Assembly: GCF_000735605.1 (NCBI RefSeq) | Contig: NZ_JPKG01000011.1 | Location: forward strand, 26,235-90,234 | Source: Allobosea sp. LC85 | GTDB lineage: Bacteria > Pseudomonadota > Alphaproteobacteria > Rhizobiales > Beijerinckiaceae | Direction: 5' to 3' | DNA: 64,000 nt | Shown: positions 16,395 through 24,767 of the stretch, one piece after another | How positions within the stretch are numbered: the stretch's first letter is position 1 | Layout of the letters: every line of letters starts with the position of its first letter | Program-made: the position numbers and the translations under genes | Notes under the pieces: generated by a model | Told to the model about the DNA's origin: nothing | Seen by the model: only the letters and a program-made list of their open reading frames with translations | The model's database searches: none

Positions 16395-17084
16395 TTGAAC
16401 CTCGTCCTGCTTCCCGGCTTCATGCTGGGCGCCGAACTTTGGCGCGAGGTGGCGCCCGCGCTGGCCCGTCGCCACACGCTCTTCCATGGCGACCTCACCG
16501 GCCACGACACCATCGAAGGGATGGCCGAAGGCGTGCTTTCACAGGCCCCGGAACGCTTCGTGGCGATCGGCTTCTCGATGGGTGGATACGTCGCGCGGGA
16601 GATCGCCCGCAGGGCTCCGGACCGCGTTCAGGCGCTTGTGCTCGTCGCCACCTCGGGCCGAGCCGATACGCCCGACGAAGCCGAGCGCAAGGTTCGTTCG
16701 GTTGAAAGGGTCGCCTCGCACGGCTATGCCGGCCTGAGCCGAGCCTCGGTGATGCGCACGCTTCACCATTCGCGAAGCAGCGACGACCCGTTGGTCGACC
16801 GCGTGCGGGAGATGGCCAAGCGCCTGGGTGGCGACGTCTTCATGCGACAGGCAGCGCATCCACGGAGCAGCGACCTCGATCGGCTCGGGGAGATCGCGTG
16901 TCCGACCTTGATCGTCGCATCCGCTGATGACCGGGTCCGCAGCGTCGAGGAAGCAGAGCAGTTGCGAGCGGGGATACCCGATGCGGAACTCGTCGTCATC
17001 GAAGGCGCCGGACATATGGTGCCGCTGGAAGCCCCTGACCAGCTCGTCCGCATTGTCGAGTCATGGCTCGATGGAATGATCTGA
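16395..17084 (+). CDS. Alpha/beta hydrolase
   Basis: 229 residues from a TTG at 16395 preceded by GGAGG at 16382-16386; a GTG at 16380 is the alternative. The fold is clear: LLPGFMLGAELW (oxyanion region), nucleophile elbow GFSMGG (about residue 61), late acid in ASADDRV (about 178), and catalytic His in GAGHMVPLE (about 207). No signal peptide. The substrate is unknown. It follows the repressor on the same strand and is followed by the first decayed repressor copy, so it looks like cargo of the accessory region. Confidence 0.88.
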   Translation: MNLVLLPGFMLGAELWREVAPALARRHTLFHGDLTGHDTIEGMAEGVLSQAPERFVAIGFSMGGYVAREIARRAPDRVQALVLVATSGRADTPDEAERKVRSVERVASHGYAGLSRASVMRTLHHSRSSDDPLVDRVREMAKRLGGDVFMRQAAHPRSSDLDRLGEIACPTLIVASADDRVRSVEEAEQLRAGIPDAELVVIEGAGHMVPLEAPDQLVRIVESWLDGMI

Positions 17085-17214
17085 TGTGAGCGCCCCCGCG
17101 GCCGTTGCACTCGCACGACTGCGACCCGTCAGCCGCGCGCAAAGAACGGAGGTTGGATCATCGTCCAACAGCGAATGTCGGCTTTGCGCCCCAAAACGGC
17201 GCCTGGCGATCCCG

Positions 17215-17506
17215 ATGCCGCGTTTGGCGCGGTCCTTGACGAACAGCACGTACCCGCTCTGCCGCACGCGAAAGAAGATCTGTGCCGACGAGGACGGCCG
17301 CCGCCCGGAGATCGGCGACGAGGTCCTGCTCGAGCTCTATTCCGACGGGGATGGCGAGCCCGGCCCCGTCCATGTCAAGACGCTGGTCTCGCGCGGCGCC
17401 AGGACGATCCTCGTCTCGCAAGTCACACCCGCCGAAGGAACTGCGCTTCGACGCCATGCGGGGGATGCTGCGCATCATCCCCTATGACCAGTTGTTCGGG
17501 GTTTAG
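17215..17506 (+). pseudogene. Degenerate copy of the repressor 3' half (R2)
   Basis: From the equivalent of repressor residue 130 to the stop, the DNA follows the intact gene closely (for example KKICADEDGRRPEIGDEVLLE and GPVHVKTLVSRGARTILVSQ, read piecewise). The catalytic serine is changed to Thr (NSTYPL). A one-base insertion near 17426 shifts the frame before the conserved end PYDQLFGV. There is no start codon or HTH half. It cannot make a repressor and is a relic of duplication or recombination. Confidence 0.85.
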
Positions 17507-17575
17507 GCCTGCCCCGATGTTGGACGGCCTGCTGGCCCGTCCAAGGGGTATCCGGTCACCGCCGGCGATGACACC

Positions 17576-18487
17576 TCACGCTGGCGGCAGTCGCCAAGCT
17601 GGCAAGACGCGCCAGTTGGCCGGGAAGCCCATCTCCGCCGGCGGTGCCAATGGGTATGCGTCCAGCAGTTCGATCAGATGCCTCCGCCACTCGCTGCCGG
17701 GCGCAATGACCTGCAGCATGTATCCAACCGTCGCGAGCGTGTTGTAGAGCTTGCGCGTCGTCTGCGGGTTCATTGCCAGTTTGAGCGACCCTGGCGAATT
17801 CGGGACCATCATCGTGACCGTGAACTGCTTGTTCCAGAGGCGGCCATGGTGCGCGCAGATGTTGCGCACGACAGTGAGATGGTGCGCGATGGAAAGCAGC
17901 ACCTTTTCGTCCAATCCGTAGGTCTTGGCGATAGCTTGGCGGTCAGCACGTGCGCCCAGATTACCGATCCATTTCGAAAGCCGCCCCAGCGACATGACTT
18001 CAGCGGCCATCCAGATGGGTGGCAGCTGCGGATCAGAGTATTTTCGGCCGTAGTGGATAATGAAGGTATCTCGTGATCTGCCGATTTCCTCGATCAGGCT
18101 CGCGAGAGCCGTCGCGTAGTTGGCGGGATCGCCATAGATCTGCGGATTGATGTAGCCGTGAGGCCCATAGGTGACCGCCAGATGGTGCGCCCAGCCGCCG
18201 CGCAGCGAGACTTCGATTCGCTCAACCGCGTCCATGACGAGCAAGCGCAGATGCCGGTCGAACATGTAGAGCTGCAGCGCATCTTCGAAGGATGTTCCCT
18301 TGCGGAACGTGTGGTCGCCGTCGGCCGCAGCTGGCTGCTCAAAAGGCAGCCAGTAGGCTCGCAACCGATAGTAGCTGATATGGCGCAGGAAGTGCTCGGC
18401 GCGCGCCGGGTCTGGCACCGCCATGCCTCGCCGCACGAGCAACACAATCTGATCGGAAATCGAAAGTGAGGGCTTGGTAAACTTCAT
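17576..18487 (-). CDS. Abi_2/AbiF-type abortive-infection HEPN protein
   Basis: 303 residues, the normal Abi_2 length. The family pattern is present: an N-terminal LSISDQIVLLVRRGM and YYRLRAYWLPF segment, FRKGTSFEDALQLYMFDRHLR, and the HEPN ribonuclease motif Rx4H in RNICAHHGRLWN (Arg208, His213). Proteins of this class are toxin-like RNases that cause abortive infection. AbiF-related members are reported with an adjacent structured RNA and have been linked to Cas13 ancestry. A hairpin RNA candidate lies 30 bp upstream of the ATG on the same strand, and its loop can pair with the leader just before the start codon. The gene sits among decayed repressor fragments and an Mrr pseudogene, a defence-type neighbourhood. 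Confidence 0.88.
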   Translation of the reverse strand: MKFTKPSLSISDQIVLLVRRGMAVPDPARAEHFLRHISYYRLRAYWLPFEQPAAADGDHTFRKGTSFEDALQLYMFDRHLRLLVMDAVERIEVSLRGGWAHHLAVTYGPHGYINPQIYGDPANYATALASLIEEIGRSRDTFIIHYGRKYSDPQLPPIWMAAEVMSLGRLSKWIGNLGARADRQAIAKTYGLDEKVLLSIAHHLTVVRNICAHHGRLWNKQFTVTMMVPNSPGSLKLAMNPQTTRKLYNTLATVGYMLQVIAPGSEWRRHLIELLDAYPLAPPAEMGFPANWRVLPAWRLPPA

Positions 18488-18492
18488 CCGCG

Positions 18493-18500
18493 ACTGCGCA
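18493..18500 (-). promoter_or_regulatory. Abi leader segment complementary to the upstream RNA loop
   Basis: The 8-nt sequence TGCGCAGT (minus strand), ending 5 bases before the abi ATG at 18487, is the exact complement of ACTGCGCA in the internal loop of the hairpin RNA (18536-18543). It occupies the ribosome-binding position, and no purine-rich Shine-Dalgarno is seen there, so pairing could control translation or form a pseudoknot. Confidence 0.45.
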
Positions 18501-18516
18501 ACTGGCAGGGCCCAAA

Positions 18517-18585
18517 AACAAGAAACCCGCCGGGGTGCGCAGTGCGAAGCCCGAAGGCTTCGTCCGAGGCGTGGCGGGTCTTGTT
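18517..18585 (-). ncRNA. Structured RNA candidate upstream of the Abi gene (abiF-like RNA)
   Basis: On the minus strand the 69-nt segment folds into a long interrupted hairpin. An outer stem AACAAG/CTTGTT (18580-18585 with 18517-18522) and ACCCGCC/GGCGGGT (18573-18579 with 18525-18531) is interrupted by a two-base bulge. A large internal loop follows, then a 7-bp stem CGAAGCC/GGCTTCG closed by a TTCG tetraloop (18556-18562 with 18545-18551). It lies between the abi promoter side and the abi start, as described for abiF-associated RNAs. No T-run follows it, so a simple terminator is less likely. The fold is inferred by eye; family membership needs covariance analysis. Confidence 0.6.
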
Positions 18586-18865
18586 ATTGCTAGAGATGGC
18601 CCAGGCCCCCTGAGAAAGCAACCACATCCGCAGAAAAATATGCGTCGGCGAATGCCGCAATCAGGCATTGCGCCTGCACCACCGTCAAGGCGAAGCATGC
18701 TCGGACGGCCTGCCCAAAAAGCAGAAGAGCTGACGTTGCCCCCAAGTCTTATCCAGCCGTGAGTTCGTTTCCGGCGTCCTGGATGCCCTTTCCGGCCGGC
18801 GCAGCGACCAGATCGTCAGACGGCTCCTGACCTGCGATGCCCGAGGCCGCTTTCAATTCTGCTCC

Positions 18866-19325
18866 GGGAAAACGATTCGCGCCTGCGTTCCAATCGCTTG
18901 CAGCAGAACGCGCAACCCGCGGCCATCGATCAGTTCAATCGGCTTATCCGTGGTGAAGGTGACGGCGTCGGGTCCATAGTCGCTGGTGGTGACGAGAATG
19001 CCCTTGTTCGCGACTTCGTTCATCATCGAGCCGAAGAGATCGCTTGGCCTGAATGATGACCTTGCCAGCCAATCCCGGTCGCGTGTCGAAGGCGACGCAG
19101 TCGACCCCCACCATCCCCGGCCGAACGCGTGAGCTTGCTCTCCAAGCCCATCTGACCAAACAGGTTGGCGATGAGATTCTCGAACGCGAAGGGGTTGAGA
19201 TCCATCAGGTTGGGCGCCTCAGTGAGCCCGGACATCAGATTCGTCTGGTCGACAAAACTGGCGTCAGCCATCTTGAACGCGATGATGGGTTTCACCGGCT
19301 GAGCGTCTTCGGGGCTGGGCGACAC
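18866..19325 (-). pseudogene. Mrr-type restriction endonuclease pseudogene
   Basis: Three frames together rebuild an Mrr-cat protein. The first (about 19140-19325) gives NPFAFENLIANLFGQMGLES then a KLTRSAGDGG segment. After a frameshift (about 19130) comes VDCVAFDTRPGLAGKVIIQAKR, holding the D...QAK nuclease motif. After a second lesion at about 19050, where roughly a dozen residues are lost, comes DLFGSMMNEVANKGILVTTS and GPDAVTFTTDKPIELIDG, ending at a TGA near 18868. The family cleaves modified DNA. At least two frame lesions and a deletion make it inactive. Confidence 0.75.
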
Positions 19326-19532
19326 CCGCGCGCGCAGGCCTCTTCAGGCAGGCCTCCTTGTCGACCCGCACGTCCCGAGGCTCGAGCAGCCTGACCGCTG
19401 CGAGCCGTAGTTCCGGCTTTCCCGTGACGTCTTTTTACCCGGCGTCGCACTCGCGGTGCCCGACCGGTTGCGGACGTCGCGACGACATCCGGCCCTCTGG
19501 CCGCGGCGATCGATCAAGGCACTGGCGTCCAT

Positions 19533-19586
19533 GCCGACGAGAACGGCGAGCCTGGCCCGGTCTCTGTCACGACGCTGGTCGCGCGC
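19533..19586 (+). pseudogene. Repressor 3' fragment, left part of split copy R3
   Basis: The stretch corresponds to repressor bases 16085-16137 (DENGEPGPVSVTTLVAR versus DEDGEPGPVYVKTLVAR). The catalytic lysine is replaced by Thr. The matching right part lies at 22641-22693, beyond the autotransporter gene. Confidence 0.7.
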
Positions 19587-19632
19587 TGGGCCATGCCGCA
19601 TCGCAACTGCCGCTCCCGCACGGCCTTGCCCT

Positions 19633-22530
19633 CTACCAGGTCACGCGCAGCCCGGCCGTCGCGGCGTGGGCGGTGACGTCGCCGTTCAGGCTGGCGTCGT
19701 AATCGGCGAACAGGGTCAGCCTGCGGCCGATCTGGAGCGAGAGGCCGGCGCCGATGACCGCGCTGTCGCGCGCGACCCGGGCGCCCCGCACCGGGAAGCT
19801 GGCGGCCGGGGCGCCGATGAAGGACGCGTTCAGCACCATCACGTCGTCGAGGAATTCATGCTGCCAGCGCCCGCGCGCCTCGAGCGCGAGGCGGCTCGTG
19901 CCGATGTCGAAGCTCGTCGCCAGACGCAGGCCAAGGCTGCCGAGCAGGCTTTGCGCCGATTGCGATGGGGTCCTCAGGCCGATGCTGCCGGCACCGGTCT
20001 CGCTGACGCCGTCCTGGCGCAGAAAGGTGTAGCGCAGCCCGGCCAGCGGCTCGACCTTCGACCAGCCGAGATCGACGCCGTAGCCGGCCTCCAGCGCGCC
20101 GCTGAAGCGGTCGCCATCGTATTCGGCGCGGGCCCGGCGCGACAGGGCACCGAAGGCGATGCTGCGCTGGCTGTCGAAGCCGAGGCGGGCATAGCCCAGG
20201 ATGCCGTCGAGCCGCAGCGGGCCGCTGGCATGGCTGCCATAGAGCGCGCCCTCATAGGCCTTGACGCTGCCATTGCCGGCAAAATTGCGGAAATCGGCAT
20301 CCATGCTGGAATAGCCGACGCTGACGCCGGCCAGGAACGAGGGCGTGAACTGCCGGTCGACGCCGCCGATCGCGCCGCCGCCCCGATAGGCGCCGCCGCC
20401 CGCATTGACGTCGCCGCCCAGCCTGCCGAACAGGCCGTAGCCACGCAGCCAGGCGCTGCTCTCGGGCGCCGCCCGGGCGGCCGGGAGCTGCCTCAGCATC
20501 GCCGCCAGCGGGTCGTTCGTCGCGCCCGGCGCATAGGCCAGCGCCGGGCTCCATCCGCCGCTGGGCTCGGCCGGGCCGGCGCGCCGCGCGGCAAGGCGCC
20601 GCTCGATCATTCCTGCGAAGGGCGAGAAGCCGCCGAGCGCCAGCGTGCCGAGATTGGCCTGCGTCTCGCCAGACAGCGCGGCGAGCGCCCGCTGCGCGCC
20701 GGCGCGCGTGCCGGCCGACTGCAGCAGCGCCGCCACCGCGCGCAGGTCGCGATCCCCGCCGGCGACGCCGCGCTCCAGGCCGCTGCCAGCCGCGCACTGG
20801 TTGGCGGAGGCGCAGACCTGCGGGCTGTCGAACGGCAGCGTGCGGATGTCGAGATAGGCGACGCGGGGCTGATAGCGCAGGCTCGCCCGAATGAAGGCGG
20901 CCGTGCCGTCGCCGGCCGGCCCCTCGACACCATCGAAGCGGCCGCTGATGCCTTCGCCGGCGCTGAGCACCGGCATGCTGAGCAGGCGCGGCAGAAGCGT
21001 GTTCCCGCCGGCGAAGGCGACGCGGCCGGCAAGGCTCGCCGTGCCGGTGACGGCGAGGTGGTTGAGGCCTCCCGTGCCGTCGATCTGCTGGACCAGCACG
21101 CCCTCGGGGCGCTGCACATAGTTGCCGTTGATCGTGAGCACGCCGACGCCATATCCGTCGCCGGCCCAGACGGTGCCGGCATTGTCGACCGCGCCGTTGA
21201 TCACGCCGGAGCCGGCCAGGACACCGAGCCCGCTGACCGTGGTGGCTGAGGCGATGCTGCCCATCACGGAGAGGAAGCCGCCCTCGACGCGCGTCGCCCC
21301 GGCATAGGCGCTGTGCCCGGTCAGGACGAGTTCGCCGCCGCCGCGCTTGACCAGGCCGCCCGCGCCGACGATGTCGTTCTCGAAGAAAGCGACGCCCCCC
21401 GGCTGCTCGACGACGAAATCGCCCCAGTCGAATCGGCCGGGACCGAGCACCGCCTTGCCGACATCGAGCAACCCGTAGCCGAATTTTTCGTCCACCCCCG
21501 GATCACCGATGTCGCGCGCCGTGCCGAGCAGCGTCTGGCGCACCTGATCGGCCGTGAAGAACGGAAACATCTGCCACACCAGCGCGGCTGCGCCGGCGAC
21601 ATGCGGCGCTGCGACCGAGGTGCCGTAAACCTTGGAGTAGCCGCCGCTGTTGTTGGCCACGACGATGGGATCATCGGGAAATTCGGTGCCGAACCAGTCG
21701 CCCCCGCCGGGCGCCGTCAGGCACCAGTTCTTCGCCACGCCGCAGCGGTTGGTATACCAGGGCTCGTAGCCGGCCGCATAGCCCGCCACGGCCAGCCAGC
21801 CGCGCTCCAGCTCCGGGAAGATATGAGGCAGTCCAGCCTGGGCACTCGGCTGGTCGAGACCCTGGTTCGCCGTGCCCCAGATGCTGAGAACCCCTGCAGC
21901 GACTGCGCGCCGAAAGGTGGGGATGTCTGACGCATATTCCGCCAGAATGCTGTCCCGCGTGAATGCCGTAATCGGGCGGTCATCGCCGTAGCTGTTATTG
22001 ATGATACGGACGCCGCGCGCCTGCAGATCGGCATAGGCTCGCGTCGTGAGATCCGTTTCGACCCATCCCAACTCGATTTCGGCTCCGGCCACGACGAGCG
22101 TGGCGCCGGGGGCGACCCCGTGCATGCCGGTGCCGTCACGGTTGGCGGCGATGACTGATGAAACCATCGTGCCGTGCCCGCTGCGATCGATCGCCTGCGC
22201 CGTTCCGGTGGGGTAGTCGTAGCCTCCGCCATAGCGACCGATGAACTCGGAATGGCCGGCGAAGATGCCGGTATCGATGACCCCGACCAGGACACCGGTG
22301 CCATCGACGCCTCGGGCATAGGCCTTCGCGGCATTGATGGTGTCGAGGCCCCATTGCGCCAGATATTCCGGCGTCCGCCACGTGTTCGGATCGGTCAGGA
22401 GACCCGTCGACTGGGCAGCGGCTGCGCTGGTCAGGGCCGTCGTCAGCAACAGGGCGGCGATGGCGGGCTTGGCTCGAAAAGACAAAAGCCACCTCGGGCG
22501 GGAGCAAAAGGCCTCCGCACGGAGGCTCAT
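19633..22530 (-). CDS. Subtilase-type autotransporter serine protease
   Basis: 965 residues with a signal peptide (hydrophobic 22-38, AAAAQ cleavage near 40). The S8 peptidase domain has Asp86 (GVIDTGI), His119 (SGHGTMVSSVIAA) and Ser305 (GTSVAAPHVAG). A beta-helical passenger linker (about 385-480) and a C-terminal autotransporter beta-barrel (about 690-965, ending LRVTW with the terminal aromatic) follow. The product is exported to the outer membrane, and the protease is displayed or released. It is complete. The gene lies between the two halves of repressor fragment R3, so it is probably an inserted cargo gene. Its target proteins are unknown. Confidence 0.93.
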   Translation of the reverse strand: MSLRAEAFCSRPRWLLSFRAKPAIAALLLTTALTSAAAAQSTGLLTDPNTWRTPEYLAQWGLDTINAAKAYARGVDGTGVLVGVIDTGIFAGHSEFIGRYGGGYDYPTGTAQAIDRSGHGTMVSSVIAANRDGTGMHGVAPGATLVVAGAEIELGWVETDLTTRAYADLQARGVRIINNSYGDDRPITAFTRDSILAEYASDIPTFRRAVAAGVLSIWGTANQGLDQPSAQAGLPHIFPELERGWLAVAGYAAGYEPWYTNRCGVAKNWCLTAPGGGDWFGTEFPDDPIVVANNSGGYSKVYGTSVAAPHVAGAAALVWQMFPFFTADQVRQTLLGTARDIGDPGVDEKFGYGLLDVGKAVLGPGRFDWGDFVVEQPGGVAFFENDIVGAGGLVKRGGGELVLTGHSAYAGATRVEGGFLSVMGSIASATTVSGLGVLAGSGVINGAVDNAGTVWAGDGYGVGVLTINGNYVQRPEGVLVQQIDGTGGLNHLAVTGTASLAGRVAFAGGNTLLPRLLSMPVLSAGEGISGRFDGVEGPAGDGTAAFIRASLRYQPRVAYLDIRTLPFDSPQVCASANQCAAGSGLERGVAGGDRDLRAVAALLQSAGTRAGAQRALAALSGETQANLGTLALGGFSPFAGMIERRLAARRAGPAEPSGGWSPALAYAPGATNDPLAAMLRQLPAARAAPESSAWLRGYGLFGRLGGDVNAGGGAYRGGGAIGGVDRQFTPSFLAGVSVGYSSMDADFRNFAGNGSVKAYEGALYGSHASGPLRLDGILGYARLGFDSQRSIAFGALSRRARAEYDGDRFSGALEAGYGVDLGWSKVEPLAGLRYTFLRQDGVSETGAGSIGLRTPSQSAQSLLGSLGLRLATSFDIGTSRLALEARGRWQHEFLDDVMVLNASFIGAPAASFPVRGARVARDSAVIGAGLSLQIGRRLTLFADYDASLNGDVTAHAATAGLRVTW

Positions 22531-22910
22531 GCCTGCAATTTCAAGGTTCCGCCCGCGGCGCTCAATACGGCAGATGCCGTATTTCGTCCCGCTGATCCTC
22601 TGTTTCTCGCTCAGGCGCCAGGCACCACTCCTCAGGGCGGCGGGTGAAACAGATCCTGCGGATTATTCCGTATGACGAGTTGTTGGGGTTTAGGGCTGAG
22701 GGCTGCGCACACCAGGCGGCTGAGCAGGACACCCAAGGGTGAAGGTTCGGCAGGCTCACGATCATGGCCGTGGAATATTGGGTCGGATTGTCCGCGCTTG
22801 GCCCCAGCTCTCGTAGATCGCCTTAAAGTTGTGCTTACTCAATTTCTTAGCGCGCCCGAAAGGCGGGATTTGGTAGCACGCCCTACTGAAACCGCGAGAA
22901 AGTACGTAGC
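22531..22910. other. Intergenic stretch with repressor relic
   Basis: Contains the right part of split repressor copy R3 (22641-22693) and otherwise nothing recognisable. It separates the divergent autotransporter and small secreted-protein genes and so should hold their promoters; none could be assigned with confidence. Confidence 0.5.
22641..22693 (+). pseudogene. Repressor 3' fragment, right part of split copy R3
   Basis: Encodes RVKQILRIIPYDELLG plus a terminal V-stop, matching the last 17 residues of the phage repressor (bases 16201-16255) with few changes and ending at the equivalent stop codon. Confidence 0.75.
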
Positions 22911-23249
22911 ATGCACCGCGCTTGGGCGATTTCCGTTGTCGCGCTCAGTTCCTTCACGGCTACGCCGCAGGCCCAAGCCCAGGCCCAGGCCCAAGCGCAG
23001 CGCGACATCGCGCTGGATTTGATCGGCGGCGCTCTCGGTGGGGGCCTTGCCGGTGTCGCTGGCGTCTTGACGCGTGTCGCCATCGACGAAGCGATGCGGC
23101 GTCCGAGCTACCGCACTCCGCTGCAAGGGCGTGTCTCGGGCCCGCCGACCTACTCCTATTCCTTCCCAACCGAAGGCCGCTCCGGCGTTCTCTATAACAA
23201 GCCGTGTTCCAGTTTCGGTCCAAACTCCGGACAGTTGCTACCTTGCTAG
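22911..23249 (+). CDS. Small secreted hypothetical protein
   Basis: 112 residues. Signal peptide MHRAWAISVVALSSFTATPQAQA with a run of Gln-Ala dipeptides (about residues 19-29) across the cleavage region. A Gly-rich hydrophobic segment (LIGGALGGGLAGVAGV) follows, then a polar C-terminal part with two cysteines. The glycine-zipper-like stretch could associate with membrane. No family recognised. It lies between a repressor relic and the IS481 transposase. Confidence 0.6.
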   Translation: MHRAWAISVVALSSFTATPQAQAQAQAQAQRDIALDLIGGALGGGLAGVAGVLTRVAIDEAMRRPSYRTPLQGRVSGPPTYSYSFPTEGRSGVLYNKPCSSFGPNSGQLLPC

Positions 23250-23298
23250 ATGTGAGCTCTCAATAGGTTGTCCATCCGGTCCCGAGCGAGGAAGCTGA

Positions 23299-24294
23299 GG
23301 TTGCGACACTTCAGAGCCCTCTGGGAGGAACCGGATGAACATCCACAAGAATGCCCGGCTGACGCCGCTGGGTCGAGAGCGGATCGTCGGGATGGCGGCC
23401 GATGGGCGCAGGCCTGGCGAGATCGCGGTCTGCGTCGGCGTCAGCCTGAAGACCGTCCGTAAATGGATGGCGCGCTTCGCCGCCGGGGGCCTGGCGGGTC
23501 TGGCCGACCGCTCGTCGCGTCCGCGCCGGCTGCATCGTCCGACGCCCGAAGGCCAGGTTGAGCAGACCATCGCGCTGCGCCGCCAGCGGCTGAGCGGCAA
23601 GGCGATCGCCAAGCAGGTTGGCGTCTCGCCAGCCACGGTGAGCCGGATCCTGCGGCGGGCGCGGCTGAGCCGGATGCGTGACCTCGATCCGGCCGAGCCG
23701 GTGCGCCGCTACGAGCGCGCTCATCCTGGCGAGCTGATCCATCTCGACATCAAGAAGCTCAATCGGTTCAGCGAGCCGGGGCATCGCGTCACCGGGGATC
23801 GCGGCGGCGGTCGCAGCGTCGGGGCTGGCTGGGAGTTCGCCCATGTCTGCATCGACGATGCCTCCCGGCTGGCCTTCGTCGAGATGAAGCCGGATGAGAA
23901 GGCGATCAGCGCGGTCGCCTTCCTGCGCGCCGCCGTCGCCTATTACGAACACCTCGGCGTCACCGTCGCCCGCGTCATGACCGACAACGGCTCCTGCTAC
24001 AAAGCCCACGCCTTCCGCGACGCCTGTCGCGATCTCGGCCTGCGCCACATCAGGACACGGCCCTACACGCCCAAGACCAACGGCAAGGCCGAACGCTTCA
24101 TCCAGACCGCGCTGCGCGAATGGGCTTATGCGAGGCCCTACGACCACTCAGAGCGGCGAACGGAGGAGCTGCCGCGCTGGCTCCATCACTACAACTGGCA
24201 TCGACCCCATGCCGGAATCCAGGCAAAGACACCCATCAGCAGACTCGCTCTCGACGAGAACAACCTGTTGAGGCTCCACAGCTAGATCGCAACC
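23299..24294 (+). mobile_element. IS481-family insertion sequence (ends approximate)
   Basis: Bounds are set by the only inverted match I can see around the transposase, GGTTGCGA at 23299-23306 and TCGCAACC at 24287-24294, embedded in a longer imperfect similarity (CTG-x-x-GGTTGCGA). The true tips may lie some bases further out. No target duplication was identified. Confidence 0.5.
23335..24285 (+). CDS. IS481-family transposase
   Basis: 316 residues. Two N-terminal helix-turn-helix units (about residues 8-50 and 75-105: GVSLKTVRKWMARF, GVSPATVSRILRRA) precede an rve-type integrase core. The DDE triad is visible as LIHLDIKKL (about 133), VMTDNGSCY (about 214) and KAERFIQTALREW (about 250). 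The C-terminal YNWHRPHAGI motif is standard for IS481. The reading frame is intact, so the element may still be active. It lies within the repeat-scarred accessory region, between repressor relics R3 and R4. Confidence 0.93.
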   Translation: MNIHKNARLTPLGRERIVGMAADGRRPGEIAVCVGVSLKTVRKWMARFAAGGLAGLADRSSRPRRLHRPTPEGQVEQTIALRRQRLSGKAIAKQVGVSPATVSRILRRARLSRMRDLDPAEPVRRYERAHPGELIHLDIKKLNRFSEPGHRVTGDRGGGRSVGAGWEFAHVCIDDASRLAFVEMKPDEKAISAVAFLRAAVAYYEHLGVTVARVMTDNGSCYKAHAFRDACRDLGLRHIRTRPYTPKTNGKAERFIQTALREWAYARPYDHSERRTEELPRWLHHYNWHRPHAGIQAKTPISRLALDENNLLRLHS

Positions 24295-24349
24295 GACAGT
24301 CCGGTCATTCCCGACCTCGGCGATGATATCCGTTATACCGCGCAGCCCC

Positions 24350-24567
24350 CACCGCCGGGCGCAAGCGCGCTTTCGCGATCACCTGATCAGCAACCTCCCC
24401 TCTATCGCGCGGGAAAGAAGATCTATTCCGACGAGGACGGCCGCCGCCCGGAGATCGGCGACGAGATCCTGCTCGCGCTCTCTTCCGCTGGGGATGGCGG
24501 GCCCGGCCCGGTCTCTCTCAAGACGCTGGTCTCGCGCGGCACAAAGACGATCGTGGTCTCGCAAGTG
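24350..24567 (+). pseudogene. Repressor 3' fragment, left part of split copy R4
   Basis: Corresponds to repressor bases of about 15945-16165 (GRKRAFAI..., then AGKKIYSDEDGRRPEIGDEI and GPVSLKTLVSRG in the shifted frames). The stretch carrying the catalytic serine is deleted (LPSIARERR in place of the STNSM region). The right part lies at 25401-25461, beyond the toxin-antitoxin genes. Confidence 0.8.
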
Positions 24568-24710
24568 TCGCCAGTTCCAGGGCGGAAGCTCGTCGAGACG
24601 GTTTCGGGCGAGGACGTCGGCGAGCCAGGCTGCGCTGGTCGGCAGCCGCGCCGCTCCTGGCGCCGCAGCTCATCCACACGGGACAGTCCTGGCTGCATCT
24701 TGCGCCGTCA

Positions 24711-24756
24711 TTGCGGCGCACAGGCGTTCGGACTATATTTGGTCTGAATTTAGACC
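24711..24756 (+). promoter_or_regulatory. Promoter and operator of the Phd/YefM-ParE module
   Basis: A TTGCGG (24711-24716) and TATATT (24734-24739) pair with 17-bp spacing forms a credible promoter. It is followed immediately by the inverted repeat GGTCT-GAATTT-AGACC (24741-24756), the position and form expected for autoregulation by a Phd/YefM antitoxin. Confidence 0.65.
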
Positions 24757-24767
24757 GCGAGGTAGCG

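Noticed and set aside
19456..21249. A 597-codon plus-strand frame opposite the autotransporter
   Set aside because: Antisense artefact of GC-rich DNA; repetitive Ala/Arg/Gly composition, no ribosome site or domain, and the opposite strand encodes a complete subtilase autotransporter.
24711..24767. Antitoxin start at 24711
   Set aside because: That start lies in the promoter; the ATG at 24768 follows the promoter and operator and gives the canonical Phd/YefM N-terminus.
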